64,000 nt of DNA from Heterodera schachtii (GCA_023374025.1 SIJG01000004.1:731670-795669); one strand, 5' to 3'. Numbered from the stretch's first letter, positions 30,980-43,600 are shown. The notes: a model not told the origin generated them from the sequence alone. Program-made: numbers and translations.

Positions 30980-33542
30980 ATGAATTGCACTATCATAAAT
31001 TCGTTGTCAACTCTGTCGAAAGTGCGCGACGCCTTTCGGATCACAAATTTTCTGATTTGTATAGCATTTATGATTTTGTGCGCTTTTCCAATGTACAAGT
31101 TGGCTCGAGAACGCCTGACATTGTACATGGTGATCAGCAAGGTATGTGTTTTCATCGCCAGGAGTTGACTTGATCAGAGCTGGTCATGATCACTCGGCGG
31201 CCTGAATCGCCGCCTTTCGTAAACTGCCAGTTTTGATTGATAAATAAAAAATGTGAATCGGCTTTTTAAAAGCAGCAAATTTAAAAAAAAATAATTTTTT
31301 TTGGCATAATTCTATAATTTGAAGTGAGCATTTGAAGGGACATAAAAATTTGGCACTTTTACTTATGAAAAAAGATCGCCTGCTTAAATGAAAATTTATT
31401 GAAACAATTTAATTATCTACAAAAAAAAAATTGACTCATCCCGAAAATCAGTGAATTAGGGGGGCCGCTCCGGTTCCGGATTTCCGAATTATTTGCTTTT
31501 TTACAAGACCAAAATGGCATTTTTGGTACAAACCAGGGATTGCAAGCACTCCGTGGCACAAAAATTTTTCAAAACCTGAACACAGAAGCCCAAAAATTTT
31601 CATAAAAGGGAAATCAGAATTCAGAGTCCTAAAAATTTTCAGAAAGTCGGAATTCTTGTCGCAAAAATGTAGCAACTCGGAATTCAGTGCGAGCCTATGG
31701 TATAAACCAGGAATGGGCAAAATTTCCGGCTTTCGACTTCCGAAAATTTTCTTTTTTTCGGTCGCGGAATACCGACTCCTCAAATTTTGTGCAAAGTTTT
31801 GCAAAAGTCATTTTTGAATTTTTATATCAAGAAAAAATTTCGGTAAGGGCACCAAGAGATTATTTTTTTCGCTTTTCCGTTCCTTAGTTTTTTTTTTATA
31901 CAATCTAATTTTTTTTTAAATGTTCGGCGCTAAAAGAAAAAAATAGAAAAAATCTTTAGAAAAGTGAGGCCTATTTTTACATATTTTCCATATATTTAAC
32001 ACTTTTCAGCCCATTTTTTATCCATGTTTCGGAATTTCATGGATTTGATTCTTTTTTTTTTTGGAAACAAATCTTAATTTAAGGAAAATTTTCGTCCAAT
32101 GTGTGATTATTCATCTGATATCCACCATTTCAATTTCATTTTATAAGTGTAAGTTTATGATATGCGTTTCAAGATATTTTCGCTAAATATTTAAGATGTT
32201 TTCTTCAACACTTGGCCTTATTTGTTCGTTACTTGTCTTTTTTATTTGGCAATTGTAATTCGTCTTGCATGGATTAAGGGTTAATTAAGGATTTAAATTT
32301 CTTACATGATTGGCACATCTCATTTTTGATAGAGAATTTGCAAATTTTTGAAAATATAAAATTAACAAATTTTAGTAACAAATTCTATTTTAAATTTTAA
32401 ATTTAAACACAAAAAATATCCGATTCTGGCCAAATTACAAAAAATTAAATCCAAAAATAATATGAAATTCTGAAATTTTCAGTTTTATTCAGTGCAAATT
32501 TTTCACGGAAAACCGTGAACTGACCCCGTGAAGGCCCTGTCGAACTAAATTTAAAATTATTCTTGCCAAAATCGGTTTTGGTTTAACCATGGAAATGCAA
32601 CAATAAATAATAATAGTTTTTTGCATGCTTTTTCATGTTTTTATTTCAATTACAAGTTGAAATTTTCAATTTTTTTTTTTTTGCTCTAAGTTTATCATTT
32701 TTGGTCAATATTTTCTTAAATTTTTTGGCATTCTTTTCACAAAAGCGCCGTTGGAATAATTCCGGCACTGAAGCGGCGACGGCACAAAATCCTTTGGACA
32801 AGGAAAGTGCGCGAATCACTGTGCTATGCATTGCTGTCCAAATCCATGCCATATGTTTTGTGTTACTTGGTAATCTCACCATTACGCCATGGTACACGAT
32901 GTTGACGATATGTACAAATTACGACCCGATTTTGCAACAATTGTATTACCCAATCAATGCGTTCACATCGTTGTTTTACATATCAGACGAGGCAATTAAA
33001 TTTAGTTAATTGGAATCAAAAATTTTAAAATTAATTAAATACCATTAGAGTGCGACTTTTTTTGTTTTTTAACGGGTTTTTTTTTGCGGTTTTATTCCGC
33101 TGTGAGAGAACTGCTTGAAAACACAAATAAATAAATGAATTAATGAAATGCTGCAAGCATCTTCGGCATTGAAAAAAGTTTGGCTTGAACGGTTTCTTTG
33201 CAATGACATAGAATTTGTTATTTTTGGACTCCAAATTTGAATCGTCTATTATAAATTTAATTTCTTTTATTGACACTGAAAACAAATTTTCGAATTAGCC
33301 CACACTGACAATGAGACTATTTTTGGTTCAACCTAGCACCGTTAAAACATTAATTAAAATTTAATTAATTTGCACGTCACTCTCAAAATTGTCCAAAATT
33401 ATTTTTGCAGCTCTTCTTGTTGGCCGTCTGTATGGACATGCGTATGCAATTTGCGCACATGATTCGGAAAATGTTTGTGCCGTTTCGGAGGCGTGAAACT
33501 CAAAACAATGACAGTTCAAACTGTACAGGCCAATTTCAGTAG
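30980..33542 (+). CDS. serpentine-receptor-like gene, incomplete
   Basis: Three exons join in phase (30980-31141, 32746-32991, 33411-33542). The model has 179 residues. Exon 1 carries one membrane segment (ITNFLICIAFMILCAF), exon 2 a second (ITVLCIAVQIHAICFVLLGN) and the start of a third (YYPINAFTSLFYISDE), and exon 3 continues (LFLLAVCMDMRMQF) into a basic tail ending NCTGQFQ. This looks like the end of a seven-transmembrane chemoreceptor. The middle transmembrane segments are missing, and the 1.6-kb intron 1 is filled with repeats. Either exons were lost or exon 1 is unrelated. The intron after 32991 uses a GC donor (GAG|GCAATT). Ligand and subfamily cannot be told. Confidence 0.5.
31440..31800. 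repeat. dispersed repeat with CCCAAAAATTTTC units
   Basis: Units similar to the tandem repeat at 6830-6975 occur here in diverged form (for example GCCCAAAAATTTTCATAA and AAAGTCGGAATTC). They lie within intron 1 of the receptor-like gene and are not coding. Confidence 0.4.
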
Positions 33543-33933
33543 CCGAATGCGGCACAATGCCAATGCGAATTAGTCTCGACATACATTCTCGAATCATTCC
33601 AGGGCTTGACTGATTTGCTAACAAATGACTTGGAAAATTGTTTTATAGCAATTTAGCATTTCATCGAGAAACAATTACTTATTTCGAGCATTTAATATTG
33701 TTTTTTAAAAAGAGGACAATGAATGAAACAATGTAAAAATTTTGCATTTAATTGGTATTATTTATTCACAATAAAACACATTTACATAAAATGAATGTTT
33801 GTTTCCTCCGTTTTATTCATTTTTCAATTAAATAATCAATTCCTAACAAATAATGTTCATCCTGTCGCGCCTTCAAGCTTTTTGTTTGTTTCTGTTTCTG
33901 CTTCTAGGCTAATTGGTTTGCATCTTCCAAGCG

Positions 33934-34601
33934 TCATGCTGAAATTTGAACAATATTAAAAAGGTAATTCTTTTAAAAAATTTTTAAAAAACATTTAATA
34001 TAAGACTCACTTTGAAAACTTTTTTCGTATTTCTGAAACAAAACAAAAAACATTCGACGAGGAAATAAAAATTTCTTAATTTTGACTAAGACTTGGACTG
34101 GGTTTTTGGCATAGATTTATCCTGCTTGCGAGTTATGCAAATCGAAAAGTATACAATGAAAAATTTTTGAAAATTTTCTCAAAAATAACTAACTCTCTAT
34201 ATGCTTAGAGCAAATTTTCAATTTTATTTAAATCGAGACATGTTCAAAAATAAAATTTCTTTTAAAAAGGCCCGCAACCGCCATTGTTCATTTGTGAATT
34301 TTTTTGCGCTTTAAAATTTAAACAAAAATCTTTTTTTTTGTTTTGCGCCAAAAGAACCGAGTCCTAGGCCGTAATCCGAGTTTTTTTTAATTTGCCAAAA
34401 AATCAAAGCCGAAACCTCAAGTGTAGCGCACGCACACGCTGCTTCCGTGTTATAAGGGCAACCGCTTGGGCACCCAAAGTTTTGACATTTGTCGTTGCCG
34501 TTGTCCCATTGGCACAAATTTTGGCTTGCAGCAAATGGTGGTGATGTGAAAAGCAGCAGAAGGCACAAAAATATTGGGAGAATAATTGGGGAATTTTTCA
34601 T
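33934..34601 (-). CDS. small secreted six-cysteine protein
   Basis: Three exons on the minus strand (34601-34416, 34032-34011, 33938-33934) give 70 residues. Residues 1-26 (MKNSPIILPIFLCLLLLFTS...) are a clear signal peptide. The mature part of about 44 residues has six cysteines spaced C-x8-C-x4-C-x3-C-x7-C-x-C (QNLCQWDNGNDKC, NFGCPSGC, AACACATLE), enough for three disulfides. The last residues (KYEKSFQT) come from tiny exons and are less certain. No family is recognised. A short secreted disulfide-rich protein fits a secretory-gland product or an antimicrobial-type peptide, but this is inference. Confidence 0.65.
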
Positions 34602-35912
34602 TTTTTTTTATTTTAAGGAAACGGAGCTTTAAGTTTTTTTATGATTTTGAATAAAATTTATATTTAAATGAAGATTTTTTCGTAGCTTTTTATATCGAAA
34701 AAGTTTGGCAATTTTTTAAATAAAATGAAAATTAAGGCCAAAGATTTAAAGTCAAACAATGGAAAGGTGTTAAGCAATTTGTCCTGTGCAGGATTTTTTT
34801 AATTAAATTTTCGTCTGAGACATTGTTTACGTTTATATTATTGAATAATATCGAGAAGCTTTTTTCATTTTTTATTCATCATTTCTTCGATGAAACATTA
34901 TTTTTTAAATAAAAATTCAAAAGCAAAAACAAATTATTATTTATATGCAATTGGGAGAAAAACAAAATTTATAAATTCTTTTTTAAATGTAAAGGATAAG
35001 CTTGTATGTTAATGTAATCCAATTTATGCAAAAAAAAATAAATAAAAAATTTGAATTTGATCAAAAAATGCATTAAAATTAAAATAAACACTGACAATTA
35101 ATTCTTTTGCTTGATCCGTATTATTATATTCAACCCCGGTAAAAGCAGTACCAAAATGCATGATTCATTCCGGAATCCATCCGCATATCCACGTAACAAT
35201 GTTAATGACCATGTGCTGCAACATGTCGTGCGATTGTGTCAATTCTAATAAGCATAATTAACATCCAGTTATTAAATAATTGATTTGTTTTTTTAATTCT
35301 CAAAAATGGGTGCTCATAACTAGAGACCGGGTTTTTAAGGGCGAAAAGAAAAATTCGCTAAATGGCGGATTTTACGAAATGATCCAGCACCGAATATAAA
35401 TACGTTAAAGGAAGTATGTATATTTTAAGCATAAATGCATTTTTAATTAATTTAAAAAATATTTATTAATGTTTATAAAAGGGGCATTGGAAATAGACCA
35501 TCACGCAAATTGACCACACAACACACTTTGTTCATTCAGTTCAATTATTTGTTTTCATATTTCCCCTCTCCCTACAATTGTAAGAAAACCTAAATTCCAA
35601 ATTCCAATTAATAAAAGATATATTATATTTATTTGTTTCCTTGTCATTAAATTACAAAAATTAAAAATACCGTATTAAATGTGTAGTCTTTTTCATGACA
35701 AAACGTTAATTACTTTTCTCAAAAATAATCAATAAGCGCACAGATTTTTAATTTGAAAAAAAAGGTTTTTTCTTTTTAATATTTACAAATTACATTTTCA
35801 ACAAATTTTCAGTTTAATGTCAAACAATAAAATTGATAATTTATTAAAAAAATGATCCATAGGATGATAATTCAATGACGAGATTTTTCCCAGAATATTG
35901 GGTCTTTAAGTA
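34602..35912. other. intergenic AT-rich region
   Basis: No gene is supported. A MITE-type end (CTAGAGACCGGGTTTTT) occurs near 35322, related to that at 30156-30307. Confidence 0.4.
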
Positions 35913-36435
35913 TCATTTGCCCTCCGTTTTTGCTTCATTTACAGTGAAATCGATGGCCAATGTCACTTTGTCCTCTTCTCTGTTGTAAAAACCATTTCTC
36001 GATTTCATCAATTGCTTAATTGTAGATAATTGGGCCAATTAAGAGTTTAATGTTGTCACTCACAGGAAATGAAATGAAATTGTCAAATCCCCAGTTCGTC
36101 GTTTTATTGTCAAGAACATTGTCATCGAATTCAGCATTGAAATCCGACCCATCATTCTTTTGAGAGACAATTCGAAGAATTGCCGAACATTTGCAACTCC
36201 AATTTTCTTTTTAAAGGCAATTAATTATAATTACTATTAATTAACATTTAAGCACGTAATTTGTACCTTCTTTTGGACCATCGCACAAAAGGAAAATACC
36301 CAACCATTTCTCTTCACTGTCAATGCTTTGGTTTTTCTTTACAATTTCTACCATTATTTTCCATGCCAATCCCTTTACGCAAGTGACAGATTCGCTTTTA
36401 CGATCACTTCCAAAAAAGACAAAAAAAAAGTCCAA
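35913..36435 (-). pseudogene. partial third MATH-domain copy
   Basis: Three exon-like parts (about 36435-36266, 36209-36068, and 36024-35913) repeat the MATH exons of the neighbouring gene: SVTCVKGLAWKIMVEI, KWLGIFLLCDGPKEG, NWSCKCSAILRIVSQKN and WGFDNFISFP, ending EAKTEGK and a stop. The N-terminal part of the domain (KGTLFTDIEKVSEFA in the neighbour) is missing, and the copy starts only about 17 bp after the neighbour's stop. It is a tandem 3' duplication with no start of its own, probably not expressed as a separate protein. Confidence 0.7.
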
Positions 36436-36451
36436 ATGATACTTTTGGTAT

Positions 36452-39151
36452 TTAAGATTTGTCCTCCGTTTTTGCTTCTTTCATATTGAAATTGATGACC
36501 AATGACACTTTGTCCTCGCTTTTGTCGTAAAATCCTTTGTCCGGGTCAATCAGTTCCTTAATAATCCATTATTGGACCAATTAGGGGAAAGTTTAATTGT
36601 AACTTACTGCAAATGAAATGAAATTGGAATATCCCCAGCTGTTTTCTTTATTGTCAAAAATGTGGTCATCGAATTCTCTTCGGATATCTGCCACGCCGCT
36701 TTTTTGAGAGACAATTCGAAAAGTTGCCGAACATTTGCAACTCCAATTTTCTTTTTAAAGGCAATTAATTATAATTACTATTAATTAACAATTTATTTGC
36801 ACCTTCTTTTGGACCATCGCACGAAAGGAAAACACCCAACCATTTCTCATCATTGTCAGTGCTTTCGTTTTTCTTTTCTATTTCTGCCATTATTTTCCAT
36901 GACAATCCCTTTACGCAAGTGACAGATTCGCTTTTGCGTTCACTTCCAAAGACTTCTCGAGCAAATTCCGACACTTTTTCAATGTCCGTAAAAAGTGTCC
37001 CTTTCGATTTGCTTTGATCCAAAATAAATTTGTCCATTTTTGGTTCATCCGTTGTTGTGACATCAATGGCCAAGCTCACTTTGTCTTTGCTTTTATCATA
37101 AAACCCATTGCAAGGGTCCATCAATTTCTTAAGTTAAATGATTTAAATTAATTTTTGAATATTATTAGCCCACGAACGTTGGATTAAAAACATTTTTTTT
37201 TTGAATTGGCACTGACCGGAAAAGAAATGAAATAATTGAATCCCTTCTTGGTCGAGTTATTGTTAAACACAAAATCGCTAAGTATCCCAATAGAATTATC
37301 TGCCCCATTCTTTTGCGAGATAATTCGAAAAGTTGCGGAATGAACGCAGAAGTGCCAAGGCGAATCTTAATGGCAATTAATTTTGCTGTTAATTAGCATT
37401 AATGAACAGTTAATTAGCACCTTTTTCTGGAGAATCACACAAAAGGAAAAAGGCCAAACATTTCTCATCATTGTCAGTGCTTTCCGTTTTATTTGTGTCC
37501 ATATTTTCCATGGAATTCCATTTATGAACACTTTTTCGCTGTACCGACTGCTCTCAACCTCCTCTCGTGCAAATTCGGACACTTTTTCAATGTCCATTAA
37601 AAGTGTGCCCTTTTTCCGATCAGAAATCCGTCCATTAGTCGGAAATGGCATTGGGAACATTATGCCATCGGAAATCTGACGACAATTTAGAAGGGAATTG
37701 AACTGATAAATGGAACTGTAAAACAGAGGAAAATGAAAAGAATAAAATAAAATATTATTTTAAATTATTAAAAAATATTAAAAAAAGTTAAATCCTCTTA
37801 AAAATAATTAATATTTTTTTACGATAGCTCATCAAAAAAAGATTTACTAAAGTTGGTTTTTTTTTTACCAATTTTCTTTGAAAATTCCTCGTTTGACAAA
37901 AGCGGAAGACGAATTTTGAGCAGTGCCGGACCGAGCATCGCATGACGATTCTCTGCCGAGCATTCGATGCCATTTTGACGGCATTTTGCATCGGCCCAAC
38001 GGAGCGCCTTTAATTAACATTTAATGGAGAATAATTAAATGCATTAATTAGAATTAATATTATAAGTTGTAAATTACTGCACTCCAAATTGAAATTTCTC
38101 CATTGATTTGCAATTCGTCACGTCCCAAAATTTCACATAAAATTTTTTGGTCAATTTTCAAAAATTCCTCCGATTCGAACAAAGTGTCTGCATTTTTGTC
38201 AATGTAAAACAATCGTAGGCAAATTTCTAAAATTTAAAAGAAAATAATCTTTATAAATGTAGTGCTCTCCGAGGGTCTTAAAGAAAAGCCTCGGGTTTTT
38301 TTTTGGCCTCGGACAGCACTAATAAATGAGTTCTAAAAATTAATTTAATATGCATTTTAAATTAATTAATTTAAAAAAAAATTATTTTTGTAAAAATTTG
38401 AGTTTAGGGGTTTACCAGTGAAATTCGAGACCGAATTCTAAGACTACTAATTGTTTGTACCCACCTCCAATTCATAAAGTCCGGCTAGGGAATAAGCCAT
38501 GAAAACATTGCGCAGTTTTGAAATGGGAATTTGCAAAGATCGGTCGGCCAGGGCGGGGATGTCGTATTTTTTGGCTAATTAAATAATTCAATTGTTTTTT
38601 GTCAAATTAGACAAATTACAGGCATAAAGCACTGCCATTGCATTGGTTCCGTCCAATTCACTTAAATCTTCCGTGTAAATGAAGCTCAACATCACTTTGA
38701 AGGCTGATGCTTCAACATCGGGGACTTCCACAACAGGGCAATTAGTAGAGGCGAATTCAAAATTAATGAGATTAATTAGCAGAGTCTAATTGACAATTAA
38801 TTCTTTAATTATGAAGTGCCATTCAGTAATATTTTTACCGAATTCTGCGTTTTCCTTTTTGGCATCAAAACGGAACATTGCCTCAAACACATCGGAAGCA
38901 TGCTTCAAAATCAGTTTATGGGCTTGCAAAAGCTGAAGAGGGATTAAAATGTAAGAAAAAAACAATCAAACAAAAAAATATGATTAAATTCATTAAAATT
39001 TTCCCTATTTTTTAATTAAATAATTAATAAATTTAATTTTGAATTTAAAATTTGCCTCTTTTGCGTCTCCGTCCCCCACCAAAAAATAAATATCCGCGTC
39101 CTCACTCGCGCTCAATAAAAGCTTCATTCGTTTAGCCAACGGTTTGGACAT
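36452..39151 (-). CDS. BTB-BACK-MATH-MATH protein, one frameshift
   Basis: Eleven exons on the minus strand (39151-39056, 38932-38839, 38724-38620, 38574-38461, 38226-38078, 38007-37823, 37715-37421, 37365-37217, 37127-36803, 36750-36608, 36556-36452) give about 586 residues. An N-terminal BTB (DADIYFLVG, LLQAHKLILKHASDVFEAMF) is followed by a BACK region (ALRWADAKCRQNG) and two tandem MATH domains (GLSWKIMAEI, WSCKCSATFRIVSQK, NSWGYSNFISFA). BTB-MATH proteins are usually substrate adaptors of cullin-3 ubiquitin ligases, with MATH binding substrate. Here BTB precedes MATH, opposite to the usual order. Exon 1 uses a GC donor. In exon 7, near 37497, one base is missing relative to the second MATH copy, shifting the frame; all other junctions fit. 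This is either a damaged gene or an assembly error. Confidence 0.8.
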
Positions 39152-40632
39152 GATAAGCAATGTAAAAATTCGTAAATACCTATTTAAATGTGGAAAATCA
39201 TTGGCAATAAATTAAATTAAAATGATTCAAAATTGGCAAGAAATAAAAAATCACGGCACAAAATCGGCAAAATCTTTAGGTACTGCTGGACTAATTCAGC
39301 AGGTTAAACCTATTTCAAGCCAATAATAACAATAACCTAAATGGCGAAGGCTCTATTTATTTTTAGGAAATTTGAAAATCAAAAAAAAAACTTAAGCAAA
39401 TATTGGAGAGTGTTCAGAAGAGTGTAAAGTTTTTTTGCCCCTCCCCCCTCCCCTCCATTTTTTCGATCACTTTCCACCGAAAACATTTTTTCAAAATCAA
39501 TAAAATGTATGTAATGTAAACAAATATTGTTTTTGAATAAAACAACTGTAAGTGAGCAAATATGATTATATTAATAAATTATGTATTTTTAATTTTAATG
39601 TTAAAAAACTGATCTTTAATACTTTGAATTGAAGTTCTCAATTATCATTGATGCTAAATTAATAAATATTAAATAGTTAATTAATTGTACGGTGAACATA
39701 TTAAATTTACATTTTAAGTTCATTCTCGTTGTGACGCCTAAAGCGCTTACGCATTTTCTGGATATAATCCTGCCGAATATCGGTTCTGATTTGGGACTGA
39801 TGATTAGATATGTTTTTTTTCTAGCATTTGTCCTATTATTTTTTCTGAGTCCCAGAGCATCTGAAAAGCATGGAAAACAGCTTAAGCGGATATTTTTAAG
39901 ATATTTATCGAAAATTTATGTTCTATCCTTTCGGATTTTATTTTTAGGACCTAAGGTTACTAAAGAAAATTTAAATTTTTATTTTTAGTTCTAATTAATA
40001 TTTATTCAGCTATTTTTTTAAAGAGTTAAAGAAGGTTAATTTGATTTCTTTTTTAATTTTAATTTTGGCAATGGATAAAAAAGGGTCTGCAATTGTCACT
40101 TTATTTAGAGGACGAAATTCAAAACGGTCGGGGGTCAGTTGACCATTCGTCTTCTTTAGCTGAATAATCTTATGAGCTCTCGGTGCAATGCTTTCCTTTA
40201 ATGACTGCTATTTTCTAAATTGCCTTAAGTTGGCCTTTGATTTCAGCTCTTGCTTTTCCGGGACCAGGTACAGTCTTACTTGGGCCGAAATTTCGGTAGT
40301 TGTTAGGAGCGTGGGCGGGCTTATTTTAAAAGTTCCAAATCGAAAAATATTTTCATTTCAGCACTTTCTGACTTGGCGTTTTCTTTTTTCTTTCTTTTGC
40401 AATTTTAAATCTTTTTTTCAAAATGTTTTATAAAATGGCCCTTCTTAGCCTCATTTAGTGTCTTTTTTATAATTTTCTCATCAATTCATCCGTCCATGGC
40501 ACCAAAAATGCCGGTCCGATAAATTCATCACTTCTCACTCTTTTTCTGGCCATTATTCTTTATTTATTCAGAATAAGAAGGTAACAAACACTATGTATAC
40601 AACAATTAAATTTTATGAAATAATCAATTGAT
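39152..40632. other. intergenic region without supported genes
   Basis: The 5' flank of the BTB-MATH gene and the 3' flank of the glycosyltransferase gene. A plus-strand frame at 39692-39988 is hydrophobic but shows no splice support or similarity. A short GC-richer patch near 40240-40320 was examined without result. Confidence 0.4.
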
Positions 40633-43600
40633 TTAATTCATTTTCGTCTTTTGTCCTCCCTTTCCGACAGAAATCAAATATTTTCTTGCCAAAAATTTTG
40701 CCAATTTGAAAAGAATCCAAGCAAATATTCCCAATATTGCAGCAATGCAAAGTATGATGTCGACGCTATAATAGGCCAACGTGCCGAGCTCGTCTTCCCA
40801 TGGCAAATTCAACTCGTTCAGATCGGGGAATTCGGCCGCGAATTCCACCCATCGAATCAGCTTTTCCTTGGCCCCAAAAGGAGTTGAAGCGAACTTTTGT
40901 TTCAATAATTTGACATTGTGTCTGTATGAAGGATCATTTAGCACCTGCAAAAGCAATTAACTTATTAAAGACATAAAATTAGCTGGTGCTAATTAGCCTT
41001 GTCAAGCCCATCGGCCAGCAGCTGTTCGGCCCCCTCCCCGTTGAGTTGGCCAATGTCCAATTGGACGGCAATGCCTTTCACACGTGCCATAATGGCATTG
41101 TACAGTTGGTCGGCAAGCAGCGGAACGGCCAAAACTGGCACTCCAAATTGTACTGCCTCACTGACACTGTTTAAACCGCAGTGGGAGACGAAGGCGCGCA
41201 TTTTGGGATGCACTTTAAAATGGAGATTTAAATTAAAAAGAAATTGATATAAGGATTAATTAATTTTGTACACTTTTTACTAAATGATTATAATTAACCA
41301 ATTTACTAATTGATGAAATTAATAATTGAATTTTTGGCTCAATTCTAATTTACTATTGCAATGAGAAAGTCTGGAATTCAATATTTATTGTATATTAATA
41401 ATATTTTTTGTCTGTTGAAATTAGTCAAGAATTGACCAAGTATGGAAAAAAGTTGTGGCACAATACTCTAAGGATGGTCACTAATTGGACACGTAAATTG
41501 TAATAGAGCCGAATTTCCAATCATTTTCGTTTTTTCAATTAACTGTAGTGCATTTGATACTATTTGATCAAATATTAACAAAGTGTTCGGCTCCATTCAG
41601 TTTACGCGTCCAATCATAACTATCTTTTAGTTTCTTGGGACACAACTTTCTTACTTGGTCGATGCATATATTCTTGTTTCTTGGTATCAAACGAAAGTTC
41701 TAAGTTTAAGGAATTTAGAAATACAAGAAAAATAACAAAATTTTGTCATTAAGAAAAAATTGCAATAAGAAAATCGGAATTTAGCATTTTTCGAGTTTAT
41801 CGAGAATAATTTTTTGATGGTCACTAATTGGACGCGTAAATTGGAATAGAGCCGAATTTTCAACATTTCTGTTTTTCAACTCACAGAGTAACGATTTTTG
41901 GTCCATCCATTTTACCGGGTGTACATTTTTGTACTTGGCAAACACTTTGGCATCTTCATCGGACAATTCAACTTTCCATATAAATTCATAGTTTGGAAAA
42001 TGGGCAAATGCTTCCAAAAATGCCATTTTCATTTCTCTTTTCATTGAGTTAATATCGGCAAATGTGCCGAAGGAAACGATCACTGTGCCATCCCTGGAAT
42101 TGTCCACGATCGCTTTAATTCCCTTAAGATTTACTTTAATTTTCAATTTTTTAAATTGTTTTATCTCATAATTTTTACCGGTTCCAATTCTTTCACTTTC
42201 ATTTCCACGATTCCTCCAATGTTTATAATTTTGTTCGAAATTGGCCTCGGCATTTCGAAGAACTAAAATGGATTTTCCAATCCTTTTTGGCATTATGTTT
42301 TGTCCGACTTGATTTGAATTTGTAAACAGCAGAGAAACATTGCGCATAATTTGTTTCAGCGGCGGGAAATTTTGGCCAAATGCTTCAGCAATAACTGGCT
42401 CCTAAAAGATAAATTTATTTTATTTTTAAATTTAAAAATTGGCATTTTTAAATTATTTTTTTTTGTTTACCTCATACGAAGCCATCACATTGTTCAAATA
42501 CAACCAATCGTACAAATCGTTGACAAAATTCACAAATCGTTCCACAAAATTCATTTTGTGACCTCCATTCATTGGCGTGAATAAACCTTTTTTTTTTTTT
42601 GTGAATTTTTGCTGTTTTTAGCTTTAATTGTTTTTTAACAAATGCCAAAATTAGTTAATGATTTATGGGTAACAAACAAAAAAAAGTTTTAAAAAATTAA
42701 CCTTAAAATTTTATTTATAAAATTTTATTCGAAAAAATTTCTATGAGTTTTCTAATGATTCTGCAAATCGAATGAATTGGAAATTTAAATTATCGAAATC
42801 GACCGTCTGTTTTCAAAATTATAAATAACCAAATTGATTAAATTAATTAATTAAAATGCCTTCCCCTTTGGCACATTCACTCACTTGTCACGTAACTGCT
42901 CAGCGTTGGGATGCCAAAGGGACGGACAACCGTTTGATATAACGGCAGCGCTAAAGTGCCAAGTTTTGTTTTGACGCCAATCCGATGGAAAAGTGCCATG
43001 GGACACTGGTTGTAAAGTTCGGCAAGTACAACATCAAATTGTTCTGCTTGAAGACGGCGGAGCAACTCAACGTCATTTACGAGTTCGAAAAGTGGTGGGA
43101 AGGAACAATTAAATTATTAATTAATTAATTAATTAGTATTGCCACTAATTACCTCGGCAAATTTCGCTTGAAATTTTACCAAATTGTTCGATAATGTTCT
43201 GCAATTTTTAATTATAAGCAAATTTTTCCATTTTTTTTCATCTGATCACAAACCGTTTGAAAGAGAAAAGTGTTGAAACTTTTGCCGTCGAATGGCTCTT
43301 TGAAGTTGTCCATTTGGTTAATGTCAAATTTGCCCGTTTGAACAAATTTTGGCAAAAAATTGTGGAAATTGGTCACATTAAACACTTCCTTGGGCAATGC
43401 CTCGGCCCTTTTGTTCATCGAAACGCGAAAAATGTGCTAAATTTTTTGAATTTTGTGAAAAAAACTGTTCACATCATCTCATTTGATTGGTTTAAATATT
43501 TCCCTTAAACATTAATTTTTCGCAAAAAATTTTAAATAAAAATATATTTATTGAACTTTTTGAATATCAATTTTTAGGCATAAAAATAACAAATAGGATA

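Noticed and set aside
33361..33624. 87-residue minus-strand open frame
   Set aside because: It is antisense to the last exon of the receptor-like gene, which has a matching acceptor and phase on the plus strand.
39692..39988. 98-residue hydrophobic plus-strand open frame
   Set aside because: There is no splice support, no similarity to neighbours and A/T-driven hydrophobic composition.
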